Positions 7,544 to 14,693 of a DNA stretch of 17,102 bases are shown here, one piece after another; the stretch's first letter is position 1, and the number at the start of each line of letters is the position of its first letter. The notes beneath the pieces are model-generated. The model ran no database searches and had not been told where the DNA came from. It saw only the letters and a list, made by a program, of their open reading frames with translations. The stretch is from Campylobacteraceae bacterium (lineage in GTDB: Bacteria; Campylobacterota; Campylobacteria; Campylobacterales; Sulfurospirillaceae). The stretch is taken from contig JALUXQ010000063.1 in assembly GCA_027013265.1 (NCBI GenBank), forward strand, positions 1 through 17,102, read 5' to 3'. A program made the translations under genes and the position numbers.

Positions 7544-7645
7544 GTTCTAATTATAGCATCTCTTGGCTTTAGTTTTTTAGGATGTGGATATAAAGCACCA
7601 CCACACTACAAATCACAAACAAACAGTACGAATGTCGCCAAATGA
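7514..7645 (+). CDS. Short LptM-like lipoprotein (43 aa)
   Basis: Reading from the ATG at 7514 gives 43 residues. MRNYLTYFFH leads into a hydrophobic signal segment (residues 11-22), a lipobox-like FLGC with Cys24, then GYKAPPHY (25-32) and a short polar tail. The CGxKxPxxY pattern resembles LptM (YifL, PF13627, 'CGLKGPLYFP'), which in E. coli assists LptD oxidative maturation. Residues -3 Phe and -2 Leu depart a little from the classical lipobox. The stop TGA (7643-7645) overlaps the nadB ATG (7642) in an ATGA junction, strong evidence of real, coupled translation. A possible AAGG site lies 12 bases upstream. The 5' end overlaps the divergent DUF721-like gene by 30 bases. lptD itself lies downstream at 14683. 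The small lipoprotein call is likely; LptM identity is inference. Confidence 0.7.
   Translation: MRNYLTYFFHVLIIASLGFSFLGCGYKAPPHYKSQTNSTNVAK
7543..7558 (-). promoter_or_regulatory. Extended -10 promoter abutting the start codon (leaderless candidate)
   Basis: On the minus strand TGCTATAAT (7558-7550) is a perfect extended -10 element. Six bases (TAGAAC) separate it from the ATG at 7543, which places the expected transcription start at or within a base or two of the A of ATG. This would drive the DUF721-like gene and uvrC from an mRNA without a leader. No ribosome binding site is visible there, which agrees. Confidence 0.6.
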
Positions 7646-9105
7646 AATCCATCTATGATGTATTGATAATAGGTGCTGGTATCGCTGGCTTGCATACGGC
7701 TCTTAGTCTAGATGATGATGTAGAAGCCCTTGTTTTGGCAAAGGATTATGCGTGGGAGTGCAATACCTTCTATGCGCAAGGCGGTGTGGCAGTTGCAGTT
7801 GACGACGAGGATATCCCAAGCCATATAAAAGATACTCTAAGCGCTGGAGCAGGACTTTGCGATGAGGGAGCTGTTGATATATTATGTCATGAGGGGCCAA
7901 CTGTCATCAAAGAGTTTATAGAGCAAGGCTTTGGGTTTGATAAAGATAGAGCTGGCAACCTTCTATATACAAAAGAGGCTGCTCACTCACGAAATAGGAT
8001 TTTGCACGCAGGTGGTGATGCTACAGGCAGGCATATACACAGATTTTTGATGGATTTGTTAAAGTTTCCCATTCTTTACAATACGCAAGTAACAGATCTC
8101 TTGATAGAAGATGGTGAGTGTTATGGGGTTAGAGTTTTTCATAATAGTAAGATTTTTAATATATATGCAAAAAAGATTGTAATAGCTAGCGGTGGAGTCG
8201 GCTCAGTTTACGAGTACCATACAAATGCGAGAACGATTAGCTCTGATATGCAAGGCATTTGCTTGACTCATGGCATCGCGCTAAGAGACATGGAGATGAT
8301 GCAGTTTCACCCGACTGTTTTTGTCCAAGGAGATGCTGTAAGAAAACAGTTATTGAGCGAATCACTAAGAGGAGAGGGTGCAAAAGTTGTTGATGAAGAT
8401 GGTAGAAGATTTCTATTTGATTATGATAAAAGAGGAGAGCTTAGTCCTCGAAATATCGTTTCTCAAGCTATATTTAGCTACCAAGCAAAAACAGGCAAAA
8501 AGGTATTTTTAGATTTAACCAATTTTGAAGAGGGATTTTTTATGAAAAGATTCCCTAGTATATATTTTAATATGAGTGATATTGGCTATGATTTGCCTAT
8601 TGATTTGGTGCCGATTTCTCCAGCTTTTCACTATGCAATGGGTGGCATAAAGAGTGATCTGTTTGGCAGGGTTGAGGGTGTTGGCTCTCTTTATGTTGTC
8701 GGTGAAGCTGCAAATACGAGAGTGCATGGAGCCAATAGACTAGCTAGTAACTCACTTTTGGAAGGATTTGTTTTTTCAAAAAGAGTGGCACTTGATATAA
8801 AATTAACCCTGAAAGAGGGCAAAAAAGAGATTAAATTTGACGAAAATGAGCCAAGTTTGATAAAAAGAGGGGATAAAAGTTTAAAAAATGAGTTAAGAAG
8901 CTTGATGTGGAATTATGCAGGAATCATAAGAAATGAAAAAAAACTCAAAAAAGCTTTGAATAGAGTTGAAGACATGTTAAAATTACCGATTGGAAAACTT
9001 TTGAGACTTAGACTTTTAAGTTCACAAGAGATAATCAAAAGTGCTATCGACAGAAAAGAGTCTTTGGGCGCGCATTATATAGAAAAAAAGGGGGATAAGA
9101 TATGA
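7642..9105 (+). CDS. nadB: L-aspartate oxidase (NadB)
   Basis: This FAD enzyme oxidises L-aspartate to iminoaspartate, the first step of de novo NAD synthesis, which NadA then uses. The N-terminal dinucleotide motif GAGIAG is at 11-16, followed by the FAD-contacting region NTFYAQGGVAVA. Family signatures include HxxGDATGRHI, MQFHPTVF, RGEGAKVVDEDGRRF, LSPRNIVSQAI and GANRLASNSLLEG near residue 365. At 487 residues it is about 50 shorter than the E. coli enzyme, mostly in the C-terminal helical domain, which is common in this lineage. Succinate dehydrogenase or fumarate reductase flavoproteins are paralogues, but the motif set and length favour NadB. The start is coupled to the lipoprotein stop and the stop to the nhaD start, both by ATGA overlaps. 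Confidence 0.93.
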   Translation: MKSIYDVLIIGAGIAGLHTALSLDDDVEALVLAKDYAWECNTFYAQGGVAVAVDDEDIPSHIKDTLSAGAGLCDEGAVDILCHEGPTVIKEFIEQGFGFDKDRAGNLLYTKEAAHSRNRILHAGGDATGRHIHRFLMDLLKFPILYNTQVTDLLIEDGECYGVRVFHNSKIFNIYAKKIVIASGGVGSVYEYHTNARTISSDMQGICLTHGIALRDMEMMQFHPTVFVQGDAVRKQLLSESLRGEGAKVVDEDGRRFLFDYDKRGELSPRNIVSQAIFSYQAKTGKKVFLDLTNFEEGFFMKRFPSIYFNMSDIGYDLPIDLVPISPAFHYAMGGIKSDLFGRVEGVGSLYVVGEAANTRVHGANRLASNSLLEGFVFSKRVALDIKLTLKEGKKEIKFDENEPSLIKRGDKSLKNELRSLMWNYAGIIRNEKKLKKALNRVEDMLKLPIGKLLRLRLLSSQEIIKSAIDRKESLGAHYIEKKGDKI

Positions 9106-10451
9106 AAATATTTGGCTTGTTATTGTTGTTTGCACTAAGTGCATTTGCAGAGGGTGGAGAAGCGCTTACTGGAACTTGGGTTGGAATCAGCTCAATGATT
9201 ATCTTTGTTGTTGGTTACTACATAATCGCAACAGAAGAGAATTATCATATAAACAAGGCAAAACCAGCACTGTTTATCGGGACGATAATATTTCTATTGG
9301 CAGGTTTTTACTACTATATAAATGGACTAGATTCAGAGCCACTATCAAAAGAGCTTGATGGTCTTATACTTGAAATCGCAGAGATATTTTTCTTCTTGAT
9401 GGTTGCTATGACCTATATAGAGACACTAATAGAGAGAAATGTTTTTAATGCACTAAAATACAATCTTGTCTCAAAAGGTTACTCTTACAAGAAACTCTTT
9501 TGGATAACAGGGACTTTGGCATTTTTTATCAGTCCTGTCGCAGATAACTTAACAACAGCTCTTATACTCTCTACCGTTTTAATCACAATAGAGAAAGAAA
9601 AAAGAGATTTTTTAGTTCCAGGCGCCATAAACATAGTAGTTGCCGCAAATGCAGGTGGAGCGTGGAGTCCTTTTGGGGACATCACAACGCTTATGTCATG
9701 GACGGCTGAAAAAGCTGGATTTACTGACTTCTTTTTCTTGTTTCCTCCATCTATCGTAGGCTGGATTGTTACGGCTTGGTTGTTGTCTCTATTTGTTCCA
9801 AAAGACCAGCCTCATTTTGATGTAGCAAAAGAGAAAAAAGAGGAAGTTTATGAGGGTGGTAAGGTTGTTATGGTATTGGGCGTAACAACTATCGTGAGTG
9901 CTGTTTTGTCTCATCAGCTATTTCACCTCCCAGCTATGTGGGGCATGTTGTTTGGACTCTCTTTGCTGAAACTATACTCTTATAGATTAAAAAGAGTGCA
10001 TAGTACCGAGATAAATATATTTAAATCAATCAGCAGAATTGAACACGATACACTTCTGTTTTTTGTAGGGATATTGGCAGCAGTTGGTGGATTGCACTTT
10101 TTGGGATTTTTAGATTTGGCAGCAAAACTCTACGGTATAGTTGGTTTTGACGCTGTAAATATAGGAGTTGGTTTCCTCTCAGCTATCGTAGATAATGTGC
10201 CTGTCATGAGTGCGGTTCTAAAGGCTGATCCAAATATGGGGGTTGACCAATGGTTGTTGGTGACCATGACAGCAGGTATCGGAGGAAGCTTGATAAGTTT
10301 TGGCTCCGCCGCAGGTGTTGGTGTCATGGGAAAATTAAGAGGAATTTACACATTTGGTTCGCATCTTAAATACGCTTGGACTGTACTAATTGGTTATATA
10401 CTCTCTATTATAGTGTGGTATATTCAGTTTGAAATGTTCCATGAATTTTAA
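9102..10451 (+). CDS. nhaD: NhaD-type sodium:proton antiporter
   Basis: An inner-membrane antiporter that exports Na+ (or Li+) in exchange for H+. It has 449 residues with about a dozen hydrophobic segments and a cleavable-looking start ([15 protein letters not shown]). Two half-sites with the conserved Asp-Asn pair are visible: [11 protein letters not shown] (D148-N149) and [12 protein letters not shown] (D364-N365). Both are characteristic of the NhaD/ion-transporter superfamily. The Gly/Ser-rich stretch [17 protein letters not shown] near the C-terminus also fits. The ATG overlaps the nadB stop (ATGA), so it is translated with nadB although their functions differ. A Na+/H+ antiporter suits a marine or saline habitat; that is inference. 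Confidence 0.92.
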   Translation: MKIFGLLLLFALSAFAEGGEALTGTWVGISSMIIFVVGYYIIATEENYHINKAKPALFIGTIIFLLAGFYYYINGLDSEPLSKELDGLILEIAEIFFFLMVAMTYIETLIERNVFNALKYNLVSKGYSYKKLFWITGTLAFFISPVADNLTTALILSTVLITIEKEKRDFLVPGAINIVVAANAGGAWSPFGDITTLMSWTAEKAGFTDFFFLFPPSIVGWIVTAWLLSLFVPKDQPHFDVAKEKKEEVYEGGKVVMVLGVTTIVSAVLSHQLFHLPAMWGMLFGLSLLKLYSYRLKRVHSTEINIFKSISRIEHDTLLFFVGILAAVGGLHFLGFLDLAAKLYGIVGFDAVNIGVGFLSAIVDNVPVMSAVLKADPNMGVDQWLLVTMTAGIGGSLISFGSAAGVGVMGKLRGIYTFGSHLKYAWTVLIGYILSIIVWYIQFEMFHEF

Positions 10452-10461
10452 AGGCAACAAT

Positions 10462-12012
10462 ATGAAATCCGTACCCATTATCGTTTTAGACTTTGGCTCT
10501 CAATATACACAACTCATAGCAAGGCGAATGAGGGAGGAGAAGGTATATTGTGAGATTTTACCTTACAATGAGCCTATCAAAAATATAAAGAAGAAAAACC
10601 CTAAAGGGCTTATTCTCTCAGGTGGTCCAGCTTCAGTATATGACGAAGATGCCTATAAGATAGATGAAGAGATATTTGAGCTTGGTTTACCGATTTTGAG
10701 TATTTGCTATGGTATGCAGTTATTAATAGACCATTTTGGCGGTGAAATTGTACCTGCTTTGCATCATGAATATGGAAAAGCAAATATAGAGTTTGATGAG
10801 GTAGATGGTAAAATCAGCCCTATATTTAAAGATACAAAAAACAACCAAGTGGTATGGATGTCACATGCAGATAAAGCAGAGACTCTGCCTAACGGTTTTG
10901 TAAAAATTGCACACTCGGTAAATTCCCCTTTTGCTGCAGTTGCAAATGAAGATAAAAAGATGTATGCCCTGCAGTTTCATCCAGAGGTTTCTCACTCTAG
11001 TGATGGAGGGGTGATTCTTAGAAATTTTGCAAAGTATATTTGCGGATGTGAAACGACTTGGAATATGGGCTCATTTGCAAAAGAGCAAATAGAAAAAATT
11101 CAAACAACTGTAAAAGATGGAAAAATTTTGTGTGCAGTCAGTGGCGGAGTTGACAGCTCAGTCGTAGCCGCACTCTTAAATGAAGCCATAGGAGACAAGC
11201 TAGTTGCTATATTTGTTGATACTGGGCTCTTGCGTGCAAATGAGAGAGAAGATGTGGAAAATATGTTTAAGTCAAAACTAAAAATCCCGCTTATTACTAT
11301 AGATGCAACACAGACTTATCTGACAAGATTAAAAGGCGTAGTTGACCCAGAAGAGAAGAGAAAAATAATAGGACACACTTTCATAGAGATATTTGCTGCA
11401 GAAGCAAAAAAACACGATGATATAAAATACTTAGCACAAGGAACTCTATATCCTGATGTTATAGAGTCAGTATCTGTAAAAGGACCTAGTAAAACTATCA
11501 AATCCCACCACAATGTCGGTGGACTTCCTGAATGGATGAAATTTGAGTTAATAGAGCCTTTGAGAGAGTTGTTTAAAGATGAAGTAAGAGCACTTGGACT
11601 AGAGCTCGGCATCCCAAAAGAGATGATAGCTAGACATCCATTTCCAGGTCCAGGACTTGCTATAAGAATCATGGGTGAAGTAAGTAGAGAAGATTTAACA
11701 CTTTTAAGACAAGCTGATGTGGTTATGTTGGATGAGTTAAAATCAAGTGGATATTATGATAAAACTTGGCAAGCTTTTACTGTCCTGCTAAATGTAAAAA
11801 GTGTTGGTGTCATGGGCGATAATAGGACTTATGACAATACAATCTGTATTAGAATTGTGCAGAGTGTTGATGGCATGACAGCTACTTTTGCGAGACTGCC
11901 TCATGAACTACTTGAGAGAATGAGTAGCAGAATTATAAATGAAGTAGATGGAATAAATAGGGTAGTTTATGATATATCTTCAAAACCACCCTCTACCATA
12001 GAGTGGGAATAA
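10462..12012 (+). CDS. guaA: GMP synthase, glutamine-hydrolysing (GuaA)
   Basis: GuaA converts XMP to GMP using ATP and glutamine. From the ATG at 10462 it has 516 residues. The class I glutamine amidotransferase domain has the catalytic triad C82 (ICYGMQ), H173 and E175 (HPEVS). The ATP-pyrophosphatase domain has AVSGGVDSS at 225-233. The C-terminal dimerisation domain includes [12 protein letters not shown] and ends PPSTIEWE, the usual GuaA terminus. An upstream in-frame ATG at 10429 would overlap nhaD and add 11 residues. The later start is chosen because AAAGG (10450-10454) sits seven bases before it and because [17 protein letters not shown] matches family N-termini. It lies ten bases after nhaD, in the same operon. 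Confidence 0.97.
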   Translation: MKSVPIIVLDFGSQYTQLIARRMREEKVYCEILPYNEPIKNIKKKNPKGLILSGGPASVYDEDAYKIDEEIFELGLPILSICYGMQLLIDHFGGEIVPALHHEYGKANIEFDEVDGKISPIFKDTKNNQVVWMSHADKAETLPNGFVKIAHSVNSPFAAVANEDKKMYALQFHPEVSHSSDGGVILRNFAKYICGCETTWNMGSFAKEQIEKIQTTVKDGKILCAVSGGVDSSVVAALLNEAIGDKLVAIFVDTGLLRANEREDVENMFKSKLKIPLITIDATQTYLTRLKGVVDPEEKRKIIGHTFIEIFAAEAKKHDDIKYLAQGTLYPDVIESVSVKGPSKTIKSHHNVGGLPEWMKFELIEPLRELFKDEVRALGLELGIPKEMIARHPFPGPGLAIRIMGEVSREDLTLLRQADVVMLDELKSSGYYDKTWQAFTVLLNVKSVGVMGDNRTYDNTICIRIVQSVDGMTATFARLPHELLERMSSRIINEVDGINRVVYDISSKPPSTIEWE

Positions 12013-12015
12013 AAT

Positions 12016-12651
12016 TTGAGAAAAATTTATCTACTAAATAGTGATAAATTTGAAAATATAGTAAATCTCCCCGTAATCGAGATTAATTTTTTTCATAAAG
12101 AGATTAATCTTGACTCATATGATGCTCTCGTCTTCACTTCCAAAAATGGCGTCAAAGCCATAGATAATATAGATAAAAAATGGAGACAAAAAAAGATATA
12201 CTCTATCGGACAAGGCACCTCAAAAGAGATAAAAAAATACAATACAAACCCGATATATACAGCTATAAACTCTTATGGAGATTCATTTGCAAAAGAGATA
12301 GGGGAAAGCTTAAAGGGAAAGAGAGTTCTCTTTCCTAGAGCAAAAAAAGTCACCTCCAAGTTAAATGAGATTTTAAAAAAGATAGGCGTAAAGCTAGATG
12401 AGATTATCGTTTATGAGACTGTTTGCAAAGAGCATCAAGATGCGAGTAAACCAGAGAAAGACTCTGTGATTATCTTCACTTCACCATCAACCATAAAATG
12501 TTTCTTCAAAAGTTTTATATGGGATGAGAGCTACAAAGCAGTAGTTATCGGAAAAGTAACAGCCAAAGCGATGCCTCAAGAGATAAAATTTACCTATGCA
12601 AAAGAGCAAACAATCAAAAGTTGTATTGAGGTAGCAAAATACTATTTATAG
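12016..12651 (+). CDS. hemD: Uroporphyrinogen-III synthase (HemD)
   Basis: HemD closes and isomerises hydroxymethylbilane to uroporphyrinogen III, the precursor of heme, siroheme and cobalamin. The 211-residue protein has the two-domain pattern of this poorly conserved family: DALVFTSKNGVKAI at about 36-49 in domain 1, GKRVLFPRAKK and IVYETVC at the hinge, then VIIFTSPSTIKCFF and VVIGKVTAKA in domain 2. The start is TTG at 12016, three bases after the guaA stop; only a weak purine-rich stretch at the end of guaA could serve as ribosome binding site. It closes the operon, and the -35 region of the 6S RNA promoter begins right after its stop. The assignment rests on layout and motifs and is fairly secure. 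Confidence 0.87.
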   Translation: MRKIYLLNSDKFENIVNLPVIEINFFHKEINLDSYDALVFTSKNGVKAIDNIDKKWRQKKIYSIGQGTSKEIKKYNTNPIYTAINSYGDSFAKEIGESLKGKRVLFPRAKKVTSKLNEILKKIGVKLDEIIVYETVCKEHQDASKPEKDSVIIFTSPSTIKCFFKSFIWDESYKAVVIGKVTAKAMPQEIKFTYAKEQTIKSCIEVAKYYL

Positions 12652-12652
12652 C

Positions 12653-12679
12653 TTACATTAAGCATAATTGGTTTATAAT
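12653..12679 (+). promoter_or_regulatory. Promoter of the 6S RNA gene
   Basis: A perfect TATAAT (12674-12679) is preceded by TTACAT (12653-12658) at 15 bases, within an A/T-rich region. Transcription would begin near 12686, which is exactly where the 5' strand of the RNA's closing stem starts (12688). Confidence 0.75.
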
Positions 12680-12685
12680 TGCAGT

Positions 12686-12910
12686 GTATCTGAGTGAAGC
12701 GACAGCGTTTTATGAGGGTCCAACATATTGTTTTTTGTGGAACGGGTATTTTGTTGGTGCGTCTGTATTTTTGTTTGAGCCTTTTATCGGGTTAGAATCT
12801 GCAGCCTAAAGACAAAATTAGCTCCACATCGTTGGCTTTAACAGGGCCAAAGAATAAACGAACGCCCACTTGGGTTAGCAGTATATGTTTACTCATATAC
12901 TGCTATTTTT
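12686..12910 (+). ncRNA. ssrS: 6S RNA (SsrS)
   Basis: 6S RNA mimics an open promoter and sequesters sigma-70 RNA polymerase, mainly when growth slows. The RNA folds by hand as one long rod. A closing stem pairs 12688-12696 with 12867-12875 (nine pairs). Further stems pair 12699-12701 with 12863-12865, 12706-12710 with 12856-12860, and 12717-12721 (GGUCC) with 12844-12848. Next comes a large central bubble: 5' strand 12722-12736, 3' strand 12828-12843. Beyond it, 12737-12741 pairs with 12823-12827 and 12748-12754 with 12812-12818, capped by a terminal arm. A closing stem, about 15-nt bubble and terminal stem define 6S RNA. The mature length would be about 190 nt, after which an intrinsic terminator follows. 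The gene sits alone between hemD and purD. No hallmark of tmRNA, SRP RNA or RNase P RNA is present. The identification comes from structure, not from a search. Confidence 0.85.
12877..12910 (+). terminator. Intrinsic terminator of ssrS
   Basis: AGCAGTATATG (12877-12887) and CATATACTGCT (12894-12904) form a perfect 11-bp stem with a six-base loop, followed by A and five T. It begins just after the 6S closing stem, so the primary transcript probably ends here and is trimmed to the mature RNA. Confidence 0.9.
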
Positions 12911-12936
12911 GTTATATGGTCAACCGTGTGAAAAAT

Positions 12937-12963
12937 GTATAAGTTGGTTATAAATTTTGGGAG
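12937..12963 (+). promoter_or_regulatory. Candidate purD promoter and ribosome binding site
   Basis: TGTATAAG (12937-12943) resembles a -10 box with a start near 12950, and TTATAAA (12948-12954) is a second possibility. GGGAG (12959-12963) is a clear ribosome binding site nine bases before the purD GTG. Because the ssrS terminator is strong, purD needs its own promoter. Which of the two boxes is used cannot be told from sequence. Confidence 0.4.
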
Positions 12964-12972
12964 ATTTTTTCA

Positions 12973-14241
12973 GTGGATATTTTGATAGTTGGCAGTGGTG
13001 GAAGAGAGTATTCGATAGCGCTTGCTCTTAAGAGAGATAAAAATGTAAAAAATATATATGTAGCTCCAGGAAATGGTGCTACAAGTGAGTTTGCTACAAA
13101 TATAGATATAAAAGATTTTAATAAACTAGCTGATTTTGTTCAAGAAAATGGGATAAATTTGACTATAGTTGGTCCTGAAGCTCCTTTGGTCGATGGAATT
13201 GTAGATGTATTTAAAAAAAGAGACCTTCTGATTTTTGGCTCCTCTAAAAATGCTTCAAAACTAGAGGGCTCTAAGATTTATATGAAAAATTTTCTATCAA
13301 AGTACAAAATACCAACAGCCTCTTATATCGAGACAAACAGTCTAGCTAGCGCATATGATTTTATAGAGTCATTGACTTTGCCAATAGTTATAAAAGCAGA
13401 TGGTTTATGTGCTGGCAAAGGTGTTATCATAGCAAATAGCAAAGAAGAGGCTAAATCTACAGCAAAAGATATGCTTAGTGGAGAGAGTTTTGGAGATGCT
13501 GGAAAATCTATAGTCATCGAAGAGTTTTTAGATGGGTATGAGTTGTCAGTTTTTGCTATATGTGATGGAAAAAATTATAAAATACTTCCAGCCGCCCAAG
13601 ATCACAAAAGACTGCTTGATGGTGATAAGGGTCCAAATACAGGAGGCATGGGAGCATATGCTCCAACTCCTTTGATAGATGAAGAGTTGTATAAAAAGAT
13701 AGAAACAAGAGTAGTTGAGCCTACTTTAGAGGGTATGCAAAAAGAGGGCAGTCCATACACAGGAGTGCTTTTTATCGGCTTGATGATTATAGATGATGAG
13801 CCGATAGTGCTTGAGTATAATGTGCGATTTGGTGACCCTGAATGCGAAGTTTTGATGCCTCTTTTAAAGACGCCTGCGAGTGAACTTTTCTATAAGGCAG
13901 CAGATGGGTATTTGGATGATTTGGATATAGAATTTTATGACAGATACGCAGTAGCTGTTGTGATAGCTAGTCAAAACTATCCATACAAAAGCTCAACTCC
14001 CTCAGAGATTATTATAGATAACCCAATTCATAAAGAGCTAGACGGAACTCATATATCATATGCAGGAGTTAGCAGGGAAGGGGATAAGCTATATGCCACT
14101 GGTGGTAGAGTTCTGCTAAGTGTTGGCACAGGGGGAAGTATCCAAGAGGCAAGAGATAAAGCATACCTGCAGTGTGGGCAGATACATTTTGCAGGTAAGC
14201 AATTTAGACAAGATATCGCTTATCAGGTGTTAAACAGATGA
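12973..14241 (+). CDS. purD: Phosphoribosylamine–glycine ligase (PurD, GAR synthetase)
   Basis: PurD joins phosphoribosylamine and glycine using ATP, the second step of de novo purine synthesis. The 422-residue protein is full length. The N-terminal domain begins MDILIVGSGGREYSIALAL and has VGPEAPLVDGI. The ATP-grasp core includes VIKADGLCAGKGV, the substrate loop KGPNTGGMGAYAP and the metal-binding region EYNVRFGDPECEVLMPLL. The C-terminal domain shows YATGGRVLLSVGTGG. The start codon is GTG at 12973, supported by GGGAG nine bases upstream. The stop overlaps the next gene's ATG (ATGA), so purD heads an operon with the RDD protein, lptD and a J-domain protein. The function is secure. Confidence 0.96.
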   Translation: MDILIVGSGGREYSIALALKRDKNVKNIYVAPGNGATSEFATNIDIKDFNKLADFVQENGINLTIVGPEAPLVDGIVDVFKKRDLLIFGSSKNASKLEGSKIYMKNFLSKYKIPTASYIETNSLASAYDFIESLTLPIVIKADGLCAGKGVIIANSKEEAKSTAKDMLSGESFGDAGKSIVIEEFLDGYELSVFAICDGKNYKILPAAQDHKRLLDGDKGPNTGGMGAYAPTPLIDEELYKKIETRVVEPTLEGMQKEGSPYTGVLFIGLMIIDDEPIVLEYNVRFGDPECEVLMPLLKTPASELFYKAADGYLDDLDIEFYDRYAVAVVIASQNYPYKSSTPSEIIIDNPIHKELDGTHISYAGVSREGDKLYATGGRVLLSVGTGGSIQEARDKAYLQCGQIHFAGKQFRQDIAYQVLNR

Positions 14242-14693
14242 CAGATGAGCAAATCATAGAAGAGTTTGAGAGAGAAGATATCTCTTTGGCTTCTATCAAA
14301 AAGAGAGTTTTTGCATATACTGTAGATGAAATTTTGATTTCAGTCCTTTTTTTGATTATATACTTCGGACAGATTCCAAGAGATGCTGGATATGAGCAGA
14401 CTATAAATCTTCTAAATGGTCTATTTTCCTATATCATTTTTTTAAAAGTCATATACCAAGCTTTTTTTGTTTGGGCTTATGGTGCAACTCCTGGTAAAAT
14501 GTTGACTAAGATAAGAGTTATCTCTACTGTTAACTTGGGAAATCCAGACATGATATATGCGATTAATAGATCTTTGGTGAGGATTGTTAGCGAATCACTC
14601 TTTTATATGGGTTTTTTGTGGGCATTTACTAATCCAAAGAGAGAAACTTGGCATGACAAGGTCGCAAAAACATTGGTAGTTGATGTATATTAG
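14238..14693 (+). CDS. RDD-family membrane protein
   Basis: A 151-residue inner-membrane protein. The RDD signature is visible: KKRVFAYTVDEIL (Arg23, Asp30), the central GATPGKMLTKIRVI and the terminal RETWHDKVAKTLVV. There are three probable membrane helices at about 33-46, 56-78 and 110-128. RDD proteins have no single established role; some have been proposed to be Na+/H+ antiporters or to act in membrane biogenesis. It overlaps purD by four bases and lptD by 11, so all three should be translated together. From memory, Helicobacter pylori has a similar purD–hypothetical–ostA order (HP1218–HP1216). A link to LPS export is suggested only by position. Confidence 0.85.
   Translation: MTDEQIIEEFEREDISLASIKKRVFAYTVDEILISVLFLIIYFGQIPRDAGYEQTINLLNGLFSYIIFLKVIYQAFFVWAYGATPGKMLTKIRVISTVNLGNPDMIYAINRSLVRIVSESLFYMGFLWAFTNPKRETWHDKVAKTLVVDVY

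Noticed and set aside
7703..7900. His/Leu/Gln-rich open frame antisense to nadB
   Set aside because: Composition is a reverse-complement artefact of the FAD-binding region, with no start signal or family resemblance.
10429..10461. guaA starting at ATG 10429
   Set aside because: This would overlap nhaD by 23 bases, has no ribosome binding site and adds non-conserved residues; ATG 10462 has AAAGG seven bases upstream.
11316..11672. 118-codon open frame antisense to guaA
   Set aside because: It lies opposite a highly conserved part of GuaA, has no ribosome binding site or recognisable domain, and is explained as a shadow frame.
12686..12910. tmRNA, SRP RNA, RNase P RNA or a purine riboswitch
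   Set aside because: No tag reading frame or tRNA-like ends, no SRP GGAAGG/GNAR domain, no RNase P core motifs, and a self-contained promoter and terminator separate it from purD.
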